Assembly (NCBI RefSeq): GCF_003933245.1
Contig: NZ_QUSX01000002.1
Location: 620,001-684,000 of the forward strand
Direction of reading: 5' to 3'
Length of the DNA: 64,000 nucleotides
Source of the DNA: Maribacter algicola
GTDB lineage: Bacteria > Bacteroidota > Bacteroidia > Flavobacteriales > Flavobacteriaceae
Each line of letters starts with the position of its first letter. Within the stretch, counting starts at the first letter, position 1. This document shows, in pieces, positions 26,425 through 35,324 of the stretch. The position numbers and the translations under genes are program-made. The notes beneath the pieces are model-generated. The model was not told where the DNA came from, did not search any database, and worked only from the letters and a program-made list of their open reading frames with translations.

Positions 26425-26509
26425 CGTAATAATATATATTTAAATTATTGTAAATCAATAGCTTGATATTATCGAAAAGTATATTAACGTTGTAAATGTC
26501 CTAACAAAA

Positions 26510-26542
26510 TTTGCTTTTTTCGTTATCGGCGTTATATATTCG
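26510..26542 (+). promoter_or_regulatory. Putative leuA promoter
   Basis: TTTG at 26510-26513 and TATATTCG at 26535-26542 (one mismatch to TAnnTTTG) are 21 bases apart. The implied start is near 26546, with a leader of about 25 bases. The leader has no room for a Leu-rich leader peptide or an obvious attenuator. Confidence 0.4.
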
Positions 26543-26570
26543 TTTAACTTGCTAAAACTACATAAATATA

Positions 26571-27743
26571 ATGAGCAAAGATATAGTACAAATTTTTGAT
26601 ACTACACTTAGGGATGGAGAGCAGGTTCCAGGTTGCAAATTGGACATGGAGCAAAAGTTAGTGATAGCTGAAAGGTTGGATGAACTTGGTGTAAATATTA
26701 TAGAGGCAGGATTTCCAATTTCTAGTCCGGGTGATTTCAAATCGGTTGAAAGCATTGCAAAATTAGTCAAGAACGCTACGGTCTGTGGTCTTACCAGGGC
26801 AGTCAAAAAAGATATTGAAGTAGCTGCGGAAGCCCTTAAATATGCAAAAAAACCAAGGATACATACGGGAATAGGCACATCGGATTCCCACATAAAACAT
26901 AAATTTAATTCCAATAGGGATGCCATAATTGAAAGAGCGGTCGAGGCCGTTGGCTATGCAAAGAAGTTTGTGGAGGATATTGAGTTTTATGCCGAGGATG
27001 CCGGTAGAACGGACAATGAATTCTTGGCGAGGGTCTGCGAAGCGGTTATTAAGGCCGGGGCAACTGTGCTAAACATTCCAGATACCACGGGGTACTGCCT
27101 TCCAGAGGAATATGGTGCCAAAATGAAATATTTAAAGGAAAACGTAAAAGGTATAGAGAAGGCCATTCTTTCCTGCCATTGCCACAACGATCTTGGTTTG
27201 GCTACGGCCAATTCCATAGCTGGGGTAATCAATGGAGCTAGACAAATAGAGTGTACTATCAATGGAATTGGAGAACGTGCAGGCAACACTTCTTTAGAGG
27301 AAGTTGTAATGATAATGAGGCAACACCCTAGCCTAAACCTGGACACCACCATCAATAGCCAGTTGCTTTATGATACCAGTAAAATGGTTTCAAACAAAAT
27401 GGGAATGGTGGTCCAACCCAATAAGGCCATTGTTGGAGCCAACGCCTTTGCCCATAGCTCAGGAATTCACCAAGACGGCGTTATAAAAAACAGGGAAACC
27501 TATGAAATTATTGATCCTGCGGAGGTTGGTGTCACGGAATCTTCCATTGTTCTGACCGCTAGAAGTGGCAGGGCCGCCCTAGCCTATCGTGCAAAACTGG
27601 TAGGTTACGAATTGACCAAAACCCAATTGGATAAGGTATATGACCAATTCCTAAATTTTGCGGATAGGAAAAAGGAAATTCTTGATGCCGATATCCATGA
27701 TATTATCGAGGCAAGCAACGTAAACCTTCAAAGTATACCGTAA
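26571..27743 (+). CDS. leuA: 2-isopropylmalate synthase (short form without regulatory domain)
   Basis: Condenses acetyl-CoA with 2-oxoisovalerate, the first committed step of leucine synthesis. The HMGL-like barrel has [10 protein letters not shown] (about 10-19), EAGFP (about 45-49), the metal motif CHCHNDLG (about 202-209) and NGIGERAGN (about 233-241). Subdomains I/II follow (SSGIHQDG, about 300). Only 390 residues are present, so the C-terminal leucine-sensing LeuA domain of the roughly 510-residue form is missing. Citramalate or homocitrate synthase is less likely because leuB follows after 2 bases. Confidence 0.92.
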   Translation: MSKDIVQIFDTTLRDGEQVPGCKLDMEQKLVIAERLDELGVNIIEAGFPISSPGDFKSVESIAKLVKNATVCGLTRAVKKDIEVAAEALKYAKKPRIHTGIGTSDSHIKHKFNSNRDAIIERAVEAVGYAKKFVEDIEFYAEDAGRTDNEFLARVCEAVIKAGATVLNIPDTTGYCLPEEYGAKMKYLKENVKGIEKAILSCHCHNDLGLATANSIAGVINGARQIECTINGIGERAGNTSLEEVVMIMRQHPSLNLDTTINSQLLYDTSKMVSNKMGMVVQPNKAIVGANAFAHSSGIHQDGVIKNRETYEIIDPAEVGVTESSIVLTARSGRAALAYRAKLVGYELTKTQLDKVYDQFLNFADRKKEILDADIHDIIEASNVNLQSIP

Positions 27744-27745
27744 GC

Positions 27746-28864
27746 ATGCATTTGGAAATAGCCGTACTGGGAGGCGATGGTATTGGCCCGGAAGTCGTAG
27801 CCCAATCCCTGAAGTGTTTACGTTCTGTTGAAGAAACTTTTGGACATACCTTCAAATTTAAAAAAGCGCTCATTGGTGCTGAAGCTATTGATAAAAAGGG
27901 CAAACCTCTTCCGGAGGACACCTTAAAGATTTGTAAAAATTCAGATGCTATCTTATTTGGAGCCATTGGAATGCCAAAATATGATGGCAACCCAGATTCT
28001 AAAATTTGGCCAGAACAAGGTCTATTGAAGCTGCGAAAGGAATTAGATCTTTTTGCGAATATTAGGCCAGTGAAAGTATTTCCTGCATTAATAAAGCAAT
28101 CCCCTTTGAACAAAAAGTTGATTAAAGATACGGACCTTGTCATCTACAGGGAATTATCCGGAGGCATTTATTATGGAAACAAATCAATGGATTCAGGTAC
28201 CAATATTGCTACGGATACCTGTTCCTATTCAGAGGATGAAATCAGTAGAATAACCCATTTGGCTTTTAAAGCGGCCAAAAATAGAAGAAAGAAGGTTACT
28301 TTGGTAGATAAGGCCAACGTACTTGAAACTTCCCGTTTGTGGAGAAGGGTGGTCACTTCCATTGCAAAGAGTTATCCTGAAATTGAACTGGAAACACTTT
28401 TTATAGACAACGCGGCGGTCCAAATGATTCTCAATCCCTCACAGTTCGATGTAATCCTAACCGACAATATGTTTGGGGATATTTTATCCGATCAAGGAAG
28501 TGTCCTTGCAGGTTCCATTGGCTTGCTTCCCTCAGCTTCCGTGGGCGCCGAATATGCCATGTTCGAACCTATTCACGGTTCCTATCCAGATGCCAAGGAT
28601 AAGAACATAGCGAATCCTGTAGCGGCCATTCTAAGTGCCGGAATGTTGTTACAGCACTTTAAGCTCAATGAAGAGGCCGATGCATTGGTAGCAGCGGTGC
28701 TAAAATCGTTCTCTAAAAAAATCGTTACCCCAGATATTATGGGAAGTAGTAAATACGGTACCAATTATGTGGGCGACTTTATTGCGGACAATATAATGGA
28801 AATGGACGATAACTTCAATATGAACGATGAGAATATTGACTTGGGCAAATCTACCATCATTTAA
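27746..28864 (+). CDS. leuB: 3-isopropylmalate dehydrogenase
   Basis: NAD-dependent oxidative decarboxylation of 3-isopropylmalate in leucine synthesis. The 372 residues contain GGDGIGPEVV (about 9-18), the Arg-rich substrate loop LRKELDLFANIRPVK (about 95-109), YRELSGGIYYG, the catalytic Lys in LVDKANVLE and the metal Asp in DNMFGDILSDQGSVL (about 238-252). The HGSYPDAKDKN region binds NAD. It is co-transcribed with leuA (2-base gap). leuC and leuD are not in the window. Confidence 0.95.
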   Translation: MHLEIAVLGGDGIGPEVVAQSLKCLRSVEETFGHTFKFKKALIGAEAIDKKGKPLPEDTLKICKNSDAILFGAIGMPKYDGNPDSKIWPEQGLLKLRKELDLFANIRPVKVFPALIKQSPLNKKLIKDTDLVIYRELSGGIYYGNKSMDSGTNIATDTCSYSEDEISRITHLAFKAAKNRRKKVTLVDKANVLETSRLWRRVVTSIAKSYPEIELETLFIDNAAVQMILNPSQFDVILTDNMFGDILSDQGSVLAGSIGLLPSASVGAEYAMFEPIHGSYPDAKDKNIANPVAAILSAGMLLQHFKLNEEADALVAAVLKSFSKKIVTPDIMGSSKYGTNYVGDFIADNIMEMDDNFNMNDENIDLGKSTII

Positions 28865-28877
28865 TTCCAAACCTGCC

Positions 28878-30101
28878 CTATTCGGTCAATAATTCTTGTA
28901 GAAAGCTATTGAATTCCGTTTTAAATTCCTCGTATTTATTTCCCGTTGCGGGACCATTGAATCCCGTGTGTATTTTCCGCACTGCCCCTTTTTTATCCAC
29001 GAAAATGGTTGTTGGATAGGAAAGTACATGGTTCAACATAGGCAATTTCTGCTGGGCCTTTTCCTTGTCATAGCTTCCGTATTGTGCCAATAAGATTGGG
29101 TAGGATATGCCAATTTTATCCTTAAGCCTTTGAATACTCTGCAAAGCGCGTTCTTTTGTTTTCGCCTGCTCAAATGCGAGTGCGATAATTGCCAAATCCT
29201 CATTTTTATGGTTTTGTAGATAGTCGACAAGGAATTTTGATTCATCTAGACAGTTGGGGCACCATGAACCCATTAGCTGCACAATGACAACCTTATTTTG
29301 AAAAGCGGGGTCTGACAGGGATATTTCTTCCCCATCCAAATTGGGAAAGGAAAAATCGAAACGATCATATCCCTCTTTTATAAACGTCAGGGAATCCGGA
29401 CTAGGGAGTTCATAGTTTTCGTTTCTCAAGGCAACAAAAAGTTCCTTGAAATGATTTCCCGAATAAAAAGTTCCGTTCATGGAACTGTCAGTAACCTTTG
29501 CCTGAAACAGGAAAGCGTGCGCCCCATCAAAGGCGGATATCTTTAAGGAATCCTTGTCCATGACACCTTCTAAATATCGATAGTCCCCTGTGGTCGTTCT
29601 AAAGGTTCCAGAAACGATTCCATCCTTTTGGGTAAAGATGCCCTTACCCATATAACTATCCTCAGTTACTGGACTGAATTCGGTTTCCCAAATACCGCTA
29701 ACATCTGTAAGGCTAGTCTCTACATTGGAAAATCGTTGTTCGATTCCAAACTCGGCTTCAAAGGGAACCATTCTTTCCAAACTCTCTATCACAAACACGC
29801 CTTGCATCGATTCATTAGTCAGCTTGGCGGCAATATAACCCTCAAATACCGGTGCCTTGATCAGTATGGAGTCTCCTTCAATGGTAATTTCATCCACCAA
29901 TATAGTTTCCTCCCCGTTTAATATTTTTATTTGGTGTGTGTCACTTCCGGTCTTTTTCAATTCAAAATTAAAGGGCAATATTTGATTATCCTTCACAGTC
30001 AGTCTGGCTTGCCAAACACCTTCTTTGGGCTGGTTCATTTTGTCTTTTGGCACACAAGCAAAAAACAGCAACATTAAAATGGGAATAAAGGCTTTTCTCA
30101 T
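28878..30101 (-). CDS. TlpA-like thioredoxin lipoprotein
   Basis: A 407-residue envelope lipoprotein: signal peptide with lipobox LLFFACVP (Cys 16), a long beta-rich middle (about 25-255) and a C-terminal TlpA/redoxin domain (about 262-405). The active site GSWCPNCLDE (about 286) has the CxxC pair, and a cis-Pro is in LSYPTTIFVDKKG. It likely acts in periplasmic disulfide reduction. The middle part, with SGIWETEFSPV and DYRYLEGVMD, is not a DUF4369. It is convergent with leuB, 13 bases away. Confidence 0.82.
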   Translation of the reverse strand: MRKAFIPILMLLFFACVPKDKMNQPKEGVWQARLTVKDNQILPFNFELKKTGSDTHQIKILNGEETILVDEITIEGDSILIKAPVFEGYIAAKLTNESMQGVFVIESLERMVPFEAEFGIEQRFSNVETSLTDVSGIWETEFSPVTEDSYMGKGIFTQKDGIVSGTFRTTTGDYRYLEGVMDKDSLKISAFDGAHAFLFQAKVTDSSMNGTFYSGNHFKELFVALRNENYELPSPDSLTFIKEGYDRFDFSFPNLDGEEISLSDPAFQNKVVIVQLMGSWCPNCLDESKFLVDYLQNHKNEDLAIIALAFEQAKTKERALQSIQRLKDKIGISYPILLAQYGSYDKEKAQQKLPMLNHVLSYPTTIFVDKKGAVRKIHTGFNGPATGNKYEEFKTEFNSFLQELLTE

Positions 30102-30177
30102 AATTTCTGGATTCTTATACGAATTAACAACTTAAATATTTCATTTTAAAATTAAGGAGAAAACAAACCGCCCGCTG

Positions 30178-30208
30178 TTGAATGTCTTGGGGCATTGTTT
30201 TATCTTTG
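30178..30208 (+). promoter_or_regulatory. Putative pheT promoter
   Basis: TTG at 30178-30180 and TATCTTTG at 30201-30208 match the -33 and -7 boxes with 20 bases between. The start would be near 30212 and the leader about 15 bases, too short for a T-box or attenuator. Confidence 0.5.
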
Positions 30209-30226
30209 GCTGCTTAAAATAGACTG

Positions 30227-32659
30227 ATGAAAATTTCTTACAACTGGCTTAAACAGTTTATCAATATAGATTGGAGCTCCCAAAAAACGGGAGAGCTTTT
30301 AACAGATTTAGGACTGGAAGTTGAGGGTATTGAACCTTTTGAATCCGTGAAGGGAGGACTGGAAGGTGTTGTTGTTGGACATGTACTTAGCTGTGAACAA
30401 CATCCCAATGCAGACCGTCTAAAGGTTACCACGGTCGATTTGGGTAACGGAGCTCCAGTACAAATCGTGTGTGGAGCCCCCAATGTAGCAAAGGGACAAA
30501 AAGTGCCCGTAGCTACTATTGGTACTACGCTCTATACCAAGGAAGGAGAAGCTTGGAAGATAAAAAAAGGAAAAATTCGGGGCGAGGAAAGCCATGGAAT
30601 GATTTGTGCCGAGGACGAATTGGGACTTGGTGAGAGTCATGATGGTATAATGGTTTTGGAGGCCAGCTTAAAACCGGGCACGCTTGTATCTGAGTTGTTC
30701 AACGTAGAGCGTGATGAAGTTTTTGAGATTGGGCTTACGCCAAACAGGGCGGATGCCATGAGTCATTTTGGCGTGGCAAGAGATCTCAAGGCAGGGTTGA
30801 AGCAAAAGGAAATCAATAAGGAATTGATAACACCTCCCGTGAGCCATTTTAATGTTTCCAACAGATCTCTGAAAATTGATGTTGACGTAAAGAACAATAG
30901 CTTGGCACCTAGATATTGTGGTGTTACCATTAGCAATATTATTGTGCAACCCTCACCAGATTGGCTTAAAAATAGGTTAAGGGCCATTGGTCTAACCCCC
31001 AAGAACAATGTGGTGGATGCTACTAACTATGTTTTACACGAATTGGGTCAGCCCTTACATGCCTTTGATGCCAATAAAATCAAAGGGGGGAAAATAGAGG
31101 TGAAAACCTTGCCAAGAGGAACAAAATTCACGACCCTAGATGGTGTTGAGAGGGAATTGCACGAGGAGGACCTAATGATTTGCGATACCGAAAAGCCCAT
31201 GTGCATTGCAGGGGTTTTTGGTGGAATACATTCCGGTGTGACGGAACACACCACCGCAATATTTTTGGAAAGTGCCTATTTTAATCCGGTATCCATTAGA
31301 AAAACAGCCAAAAGGCACGGACTTAATACAGATGCTTCCTTTAGGTTCGAAAGAGGAATAGACATCGAAAACGTTGAGTACAGTCTAAAGCGTGCCGCGT
31401 TGTTGATAAAGGAAATTGCGGGAGGCGATATCACCTCTGACATTGTCGATCTTTATTCCAAAAAACATAAGGATTTTGAAGTGTTTCTGGCTTTCGAAAA
31501 AATTAATAAGTTAATTGGACAAAATATATCACAGGATACCATTAAGTCTATTTTGACCTCTCTGGATATTAAGGTAAGGAATGTCACGGAGGCCGGTATG
31601 GGACTTACGGTTCCTTCCTATCGGGTAGACGTACAGCGACAAGTAGATGTAATTGAAGAAATTCTACGAGTCTATGGATACAACAATATTGACTACAGTG
31701 AAAAATTAAATGCATCGGTAGCATCCACAACTCCCTTTGAAGATTATAAGATTCAACATATCATTGGTGACTTGTTGGCATCCAGGGGGTATTTTGAAAC
31801 ACTTACCAATAGTTTGACATCTCCAACCTTCGATAAGCTTTTGGAAGGGGAAATAAGGACCAAAAAACATGTTACCATACTGAACCCGTTAAGTGGGGAA
31901 CTTTCGGTTTTAAGAAAATCATCCCTATTTACTGCATTGGAAGCGGCCTGTTTCAATATTAATAGGAAACGTCAGAACTTGAAGTTGTTCGAGTTTGGCA
32001 AAACCTATTATGAAGAAAATGACCACCGTATTGAAGAAAAATATCTTGGCGTCTTATTGAGCGGGGAAGCCAACGAGAATACTTGGACGGAACCTTCTAA
32101 AGGCACGGATTTCTTTCAATTAAAATCCATGGTGGATACCATACTGGAACGTTTGGGTATTTTAGACATTACTAGTGCACCGGATGAATCCCTATTATTT
32201 TCTGAGGGTATATCCTATAAAAAAAATGGAGGGGATGTATTGGTCTCCTTTGGAATTGTAAAAAAGGATTTCACCAAACACTTTGACATTAAACAACAGG
32301 TTTTCTATGCCGATTTTAAATGGGACGCTATTTTATATAGTTTGAACAAAAACGGGATTATTTTCAAGGAAATTTCCAAATACCCTGAAGTTAAAAGAGA
32401 TTTTGCATTATTACTGGATAATTTTATCACCTTCAAGGAAGTCTATGACCTAGGTTTTAGAACGGAGCGAAAATTTTTGACGCACATAAATTTATTCGAT
32501 GTGTACCAAGGTAAAAACTTACCGGAGGGTAAAAAATCATACGCCGTAAGCTTTACACTAAAAGATAGAAATGGTACCTTGACGGACACGCAAATCGACA
32601 AAATTATGTCGAAACTCCAAAGTAGCTACGAAAAGGAATTGCTGGCAGAACTTAGATAA
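30227..32659 (+). CDS. pheT: Phenylalanine--tRNA ligase beta subunit
   Basis: Beta chain of the alpha2-beta2 enzyme that charges tRNA-Phe. At 810 aa it is full length. Domains in order are the N-terminal B1 part, the EMAP/OB tRNA-binding domain (about 40-155, QHPNADRLKV), B3/B4 with the editing site (about 210-400, VVDATNYVLHELGQPLHAFD), B5 (about 405-480), the catalytic-like core (about 490-700) and the C-terminal FDX-ACB anticodon-binding domain (about 715-810, KYPEVKRDFALLL). pheS is not adjacent. Transcribed alone. Confidence 0.96.
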   Translation: MKISYNWLKQFINIDWSSQKTGELLTDLGLEVEGIEPFESVKGGLEGVVVGHVLSCEQHPNADRLKVTTVDLGNGAPVQIVCGAPNVAKGQKVPVATIGTTLYTKEGEAWKIKKGKIRGEESHGMICAEDELGLGESHDGIMVLEASLKPGTLVSELFNVERDEVFEIGLTPNRADAMSHFGVARDLKAGLKQKEINKELITPPVSHFNVSNRSLKIDVDVKNNSLAPRYCGVTISNIIVQPSPDWLKNRLRAIGLTPKNNVVDATNYVLHELGQPLHAFDANKIKGGKIEVKTLPRGTKFTTLDGVERELHEEDLMICDTEKPMCIAGVFGGIHSGVTEHTTAIFLESAYFNPVSIRKTAKRHGLNTDASFRFERGIDIENVEYSLKRAALLIKEIAGGDITSDIVDLYSKKHKDFEVFLAFEKINKLIGQNISQDTIKSILTSLDIKVRNVTEAGMGLTVPSYRVDVQRQVDVIEEILRVYGYNNIDYSEKLNASVASTTPFEDYKIQHIIGDLLASRGYFETLTNSLTSPTFDKLLEGEIRTKKHVTILNPLSGELSVLRKSSLFTALEAACFNINRKRQNLKLFEFGKTYYEENDHRIEEKYLGVLLSGEANENTWTEPSKGTDFFQLKSMVDTILERLGILDITSAPDESLLFSEGISYKKNGGDVLVSFGIVKKDFTKHFDIKQQVFYADFKWDAILYSLNKNGIIFKEISKYPEVKRDFALLLDNFITFKEVYDLGFRTERKFLTHINLFDVYQGKNLPEGKKSYAVSFTLKDRNGTLTDTQIDKIMSKLQSSYEKELLAELR

Positions 32660-32662
32660 TGA

Positions 32663-33235
32663 TTAAAATAAGCTGAGAGGGAAAAATACACTGTCTATTT
32701 CATGTATTACCCCATTGAGCTGCTTTGAATCGGCATTTACAATTTTTGCCTGATTCCCTTTAGGGTCCGTAAGTACGATATCAATGCCGTTCATGGTAGC
32801 TGTAATTTTTTCGCCTAAAATGGTAGTAAAGGAAGCTTCCCCATTACCACGGCACATTGCCCTTAACATTTTGCTGGCAGAGATATTGCCCGCAATAATA
32901 TGATAGGACATAATGGCCTTTAACTTCTCTTTATTATCGGGATTTATTAGCCATTCATTCGTAACTTCTGATAGTTTCTCAAAAGCTGCATTGGAGGGTG
33001 CAAAGACCGTAAATTGACCATCATAATCCAAAAGGCAATCCAAATCAGAAGCTTTTAAAATAGATAGCAACATGCTGTGGCTTTCCGTCTTTTCAGTACT
33101 ATGTAATATGGAATTTAGTTTTGGACTTACATTGGATATCAGGTTGTCATGCGCATCTGATTGAGACTTTTGAGCGGTACATAAAAGTGAAAATAGCACT
33201 ACTGCGAAAGACACGGGGGATGTCCAATTTTTCAT
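32663..33235 (-). CDS. Fasciclin (FAS1) domain protein, secreted
   Basis: A 190-residue exported protein with signal peptide (WTSPVSFAVVLFSLLCTAQ) and one FAS1 domain (about 55-188). The FAS1 H1 and H2 boxes are visible as FTVFAPSNAAFEKL and NGVIHEIDSVFFPL. The YH motif (MSYHIIAG) is present. FAS1 proteins act in adhesion or matrix contact; the partner is unknown. The frame opens at 33298, but only the ATG at 33235 puts the signal peptide at the N-terminus. The stop lies four bases from the pheT stop. Confidence 0.85.
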   Translation of the reverse strand: MKNWTSPVSFAVVLFSLLCTAQKSQSDAHDNLISNVSPKLNSILHSTEKTESHSMLLSILKASDLDCLLDYDGQFTVFAPSNAAFEKLSEVTNEWLINPDNKEKLKAIMSYHIIAGNISASKMLRAMCRGNGEASFTTILGEKITATMNGIDIVLTDPKGNQAKIVNADSKQLNGVIHEIDSVFFPLSLF

Positions 33236-33411
33236 ATTCAAGGTTCTTCGGTTTGGGGTAATTTCGTTAATCGATGAATGGTCAACATTCAGTGACAATA
33301 TACAATCTTGATGCTAATTGAATCCTATTTAAAATATGACAAATATTATATTTAACAAATATTTAACAAATAACTAAATTTACAAGCTTTACATAAAATT
33401 TAATTATTGTC

Positions 33412-33419
33412 TAACTTTG
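33412..33419 (+). promoter_or_regulatory. Putative -7 box (TAACTTTG)
   Basis: TAACTTTG matches TAnnTTTG, 24 bases before the ATG at 33443. It overlaps the upstream TTG of the frame at 33407, so that TTG would be outside the mRNA. Two tandem ATTTAACAAAT units (33350-33360, 33361-33371) lie about 50 bases upstream. Confidence 0.45.
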
Positions 33420-33442
33420 AAAGAGTTGCTAAAAAAGAAAAT

Positions 33443-34168
33443 ATGCTATTTAAAAAAACAAATCTCCTGGACAAGTTACACCTGGAAAAGGACAGACACC
33501 TAAGAAATGGTGATAATGTACTTGAAGAAGTAAAGAATATTTTTGCCGAGCTCGATAAAAATTATTCTAGAATTGATAAAAATCTTGCGGAGTCCTCTGA
33601 AAAACCAAGGGTAAATATATTTAATTTCGACAAATTGGATACAGAAAGAATTTTTCATATAGATCAAATTAAAAAGGTCTGTATCGATTACCGACTTAGG
33701 TTTTTGGATACCAAATACTTTAAGAGCGAAATTCCCGTAGAGGCCTTTTCCAAGATTGGAAAACTGGAAAAGGAGCACAATACCGAATTAAAAGGTTTTA
33801 AAATTATTGCACCCTCCAAGCTTTTTAAGTTGGAGGATAAGGACGACCCAATTTTGTTCGCTCCTATGGGCAATGGGTATTATTATTTGATTCACAAATG
33901 GGGCAAGGATTTACATCCGTTAAGGAAACTAATGATGTGGCCTTTTAAGAATGTAGGTAACCTTATTTTCGTTATCGTTTTGCTAAGCTATTTGACAACA
34001 TTGCTAATTCCCAACGGACTTTTTTCAAAATCGAGTTCCATAGCACAATTTGGTATTCTGTTTTTCTTTATTTTCAAAAGTATCGTAGCGGTTACCATAT
34101 TTTATGGCTTTGCCTTGGGTAAAAATTTTAGCCCTGCTATTTGGAACAGCAAATATTATAACGCTTAG
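33443..34168 (+). CDS. Hypothetical protein with two C-terminal membrane helices
   Basis: A 241-residue protein of unknown function. The N-terminal part (about 1-80) is charged and helical (LEKDRHLRNGDNVLEEVKNIF). The middle is alpha/beta (about 80-165). Two membrane helices follow: VGNLIFVIVLLSYLTTLLI (about 174-192) and IAQFGILFFFIFKSIVAVTIF (about 204-224). The C-terminus, LGKNFSPAIWNSKYYNA, is short. The ATG at 33443 is chosen because the TAACTTTG box excludes the TTG at 33407. No family is recognised. Confidence 0.65.
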   Translation: MLFKKTNLLDKLHLEKDRHLRNGDNVLEEVKNIFAELDKNYSRIDKNLAESSEKPRVNIFNFDKLDTERIFHIDQIKKVCIDYRLRFLDTKYFKSEIPVEAFSKIGKLEKEHNTELKGFKIIAPSKLFKLEDKDDPILFAPMGNGYYYLIHKWGKDLHPLRKLMMWPFKNVGNLIFVIVLLSYLTTLLIPNGLFSKSSSIAQFGILFFFIFKSIVAVTIFYGFALGKNFSPAIWNSKYYNA

Positions 34169-34173
34169 TTCGG

Positions 34174-35298
34174 TTATTGAACAAGGATTGCCATTGGGAT
34201 ACCATACAATTCTATAGCATCTATATATGCAAAATCTGGTGACGGGTTCAATCGTAATATCCCTCCAGAATTGCTGTCACGCTTTTTGTACCCTACTAGA
34301 ATGAATCGGTTCTTTTCGTCATACCCTATGGCCGTTGCAGTTTGTATATTTAGTTCTGATGTCAGTTCCGTCTCGGATAAAAAGTTTTCGAAATAGTACA
34401 ACGTAGCCAAATTGGATTGAAAATCGTACACAGCGGGAATTTCGTCATTTGATTCGTCCTCTGTACCCAATATATAATACATTTTTCCACTGGAGTCGAA
34501 AATGTTGTAAGTGGCCGAATAGAGACTTGGACGGAGCGTTTCTCCATATTGGGTATAAACTCCCTCAAAGGACATACTGTTTAACGAGGTGTGAAGTTCC
34601 GGGTAGCTTATGACGATATTACCCTCTGGATTCTTAAAAATTTTCTTTGCATTAAATCCTATAAGTTTCTCATAAATTATAGATTGCCCATCAATATCAA
34701 TAACACTTATCCCATTTTCATCCGATATTTCATCATCATTCGTAAGTACAAATAGTCTCCCGTTACTTGGAACAACAGAAATTGGTTTTAGGCCTATTTC
34801 TATATCCACAGGACTTTCAACATCGGTTATATTGATGATCCTAACATAATGGGAATCCGATTTGCCCACTTCACTTTTAATAAAGCTTAGGAAAACATGG
34901 GTATTATCGTGTGCGATGGCCGTAATATTTAAATCACATGCATTGGGATTCAAAAAAGTTTCTATCAATTGATACATACCGCTATCAAAGTTGAACCTTA
35001 AAATCCGTCCCTTACAGTCCGATGTGACTTCAAAAAAACTAAATGAATTTGCATCGGCATACGAAATATTCGTAGAAGGAAATGGAGGAAAATCCAAATC
35101 ATTGTTTTTTGGAACCATTCCATTCTCTGAGGTCTGGAGACTTTGCGTGGTCAAAACACCGTTTTGATCCATCAAAAGGGTATAATCTGCTTTAATAGAT
35201 ATTGGGGGCTCATTCTCTTGGGGCTCCTTGTCGGATTTACTGCATGCGACCAAGAAAGCCATCAGCAATATTCCGACCTTGTAGGTGTAGGTCTTCAT
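34174..35298 (-). CDS. Hypothetical lipoprotein, probable beta-propeller
   Basis: A 374-residue lipoprotein (signal with FLVACSKSD, Cys 19). The mature part is beta-rich with repeated blade-like strands (FSFFEVTSDCKGRILRF, AIAHDNTHVFLSFI, YVRIINITDVESPVDIEIG, ISVVPSNGRLFVLTN, GNIVISY). INITDVESPVDIEIG recalls LVIVD units. Its last residues (PDFAYIDAIELYGIPMAILVQ) have no sorting signal. Its function is unknown. It is convergent with the gene ending at 34168, and its start is 27 bases from the ABC-F stop on the same strand. Confidence 0.7.
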   Translation of the reverse strand: MKTYTYKVGILLMAFLVACSKSDKEPQENEPPISIKADYTLLMDQNGVLTTQSLQTSENGMVPKNNDLDFPPFPSTNISYADANSFSFFEVTSDCKGRILRFNFDSGMYQLIETFLNPNACDLNITAIAHDNTHVFLSFIKSEVGKSDSHYVRIINITDVESPVDIEIGLKPISVVPSNGRLFVLTNDDEISDENGISVIDIDGQSIIYEKLIGFNAKKIFKNPEGNIVISYPELHTSLNSMSFEGVYTQYGETLRPSLYSATYNIFDSSGKMYYILGTEDESNDEIPAVYDFQSNLATLYYFENFLSETELTSELNIQTATAIGYDEKNRFILVGYKKRDSNSGGILRLNPSPDFAYIDAIELYGIPMAILVQ

Positions 35299-35324
35299 GA
35301 TGTATGGATTTGGGTTATACTTCC

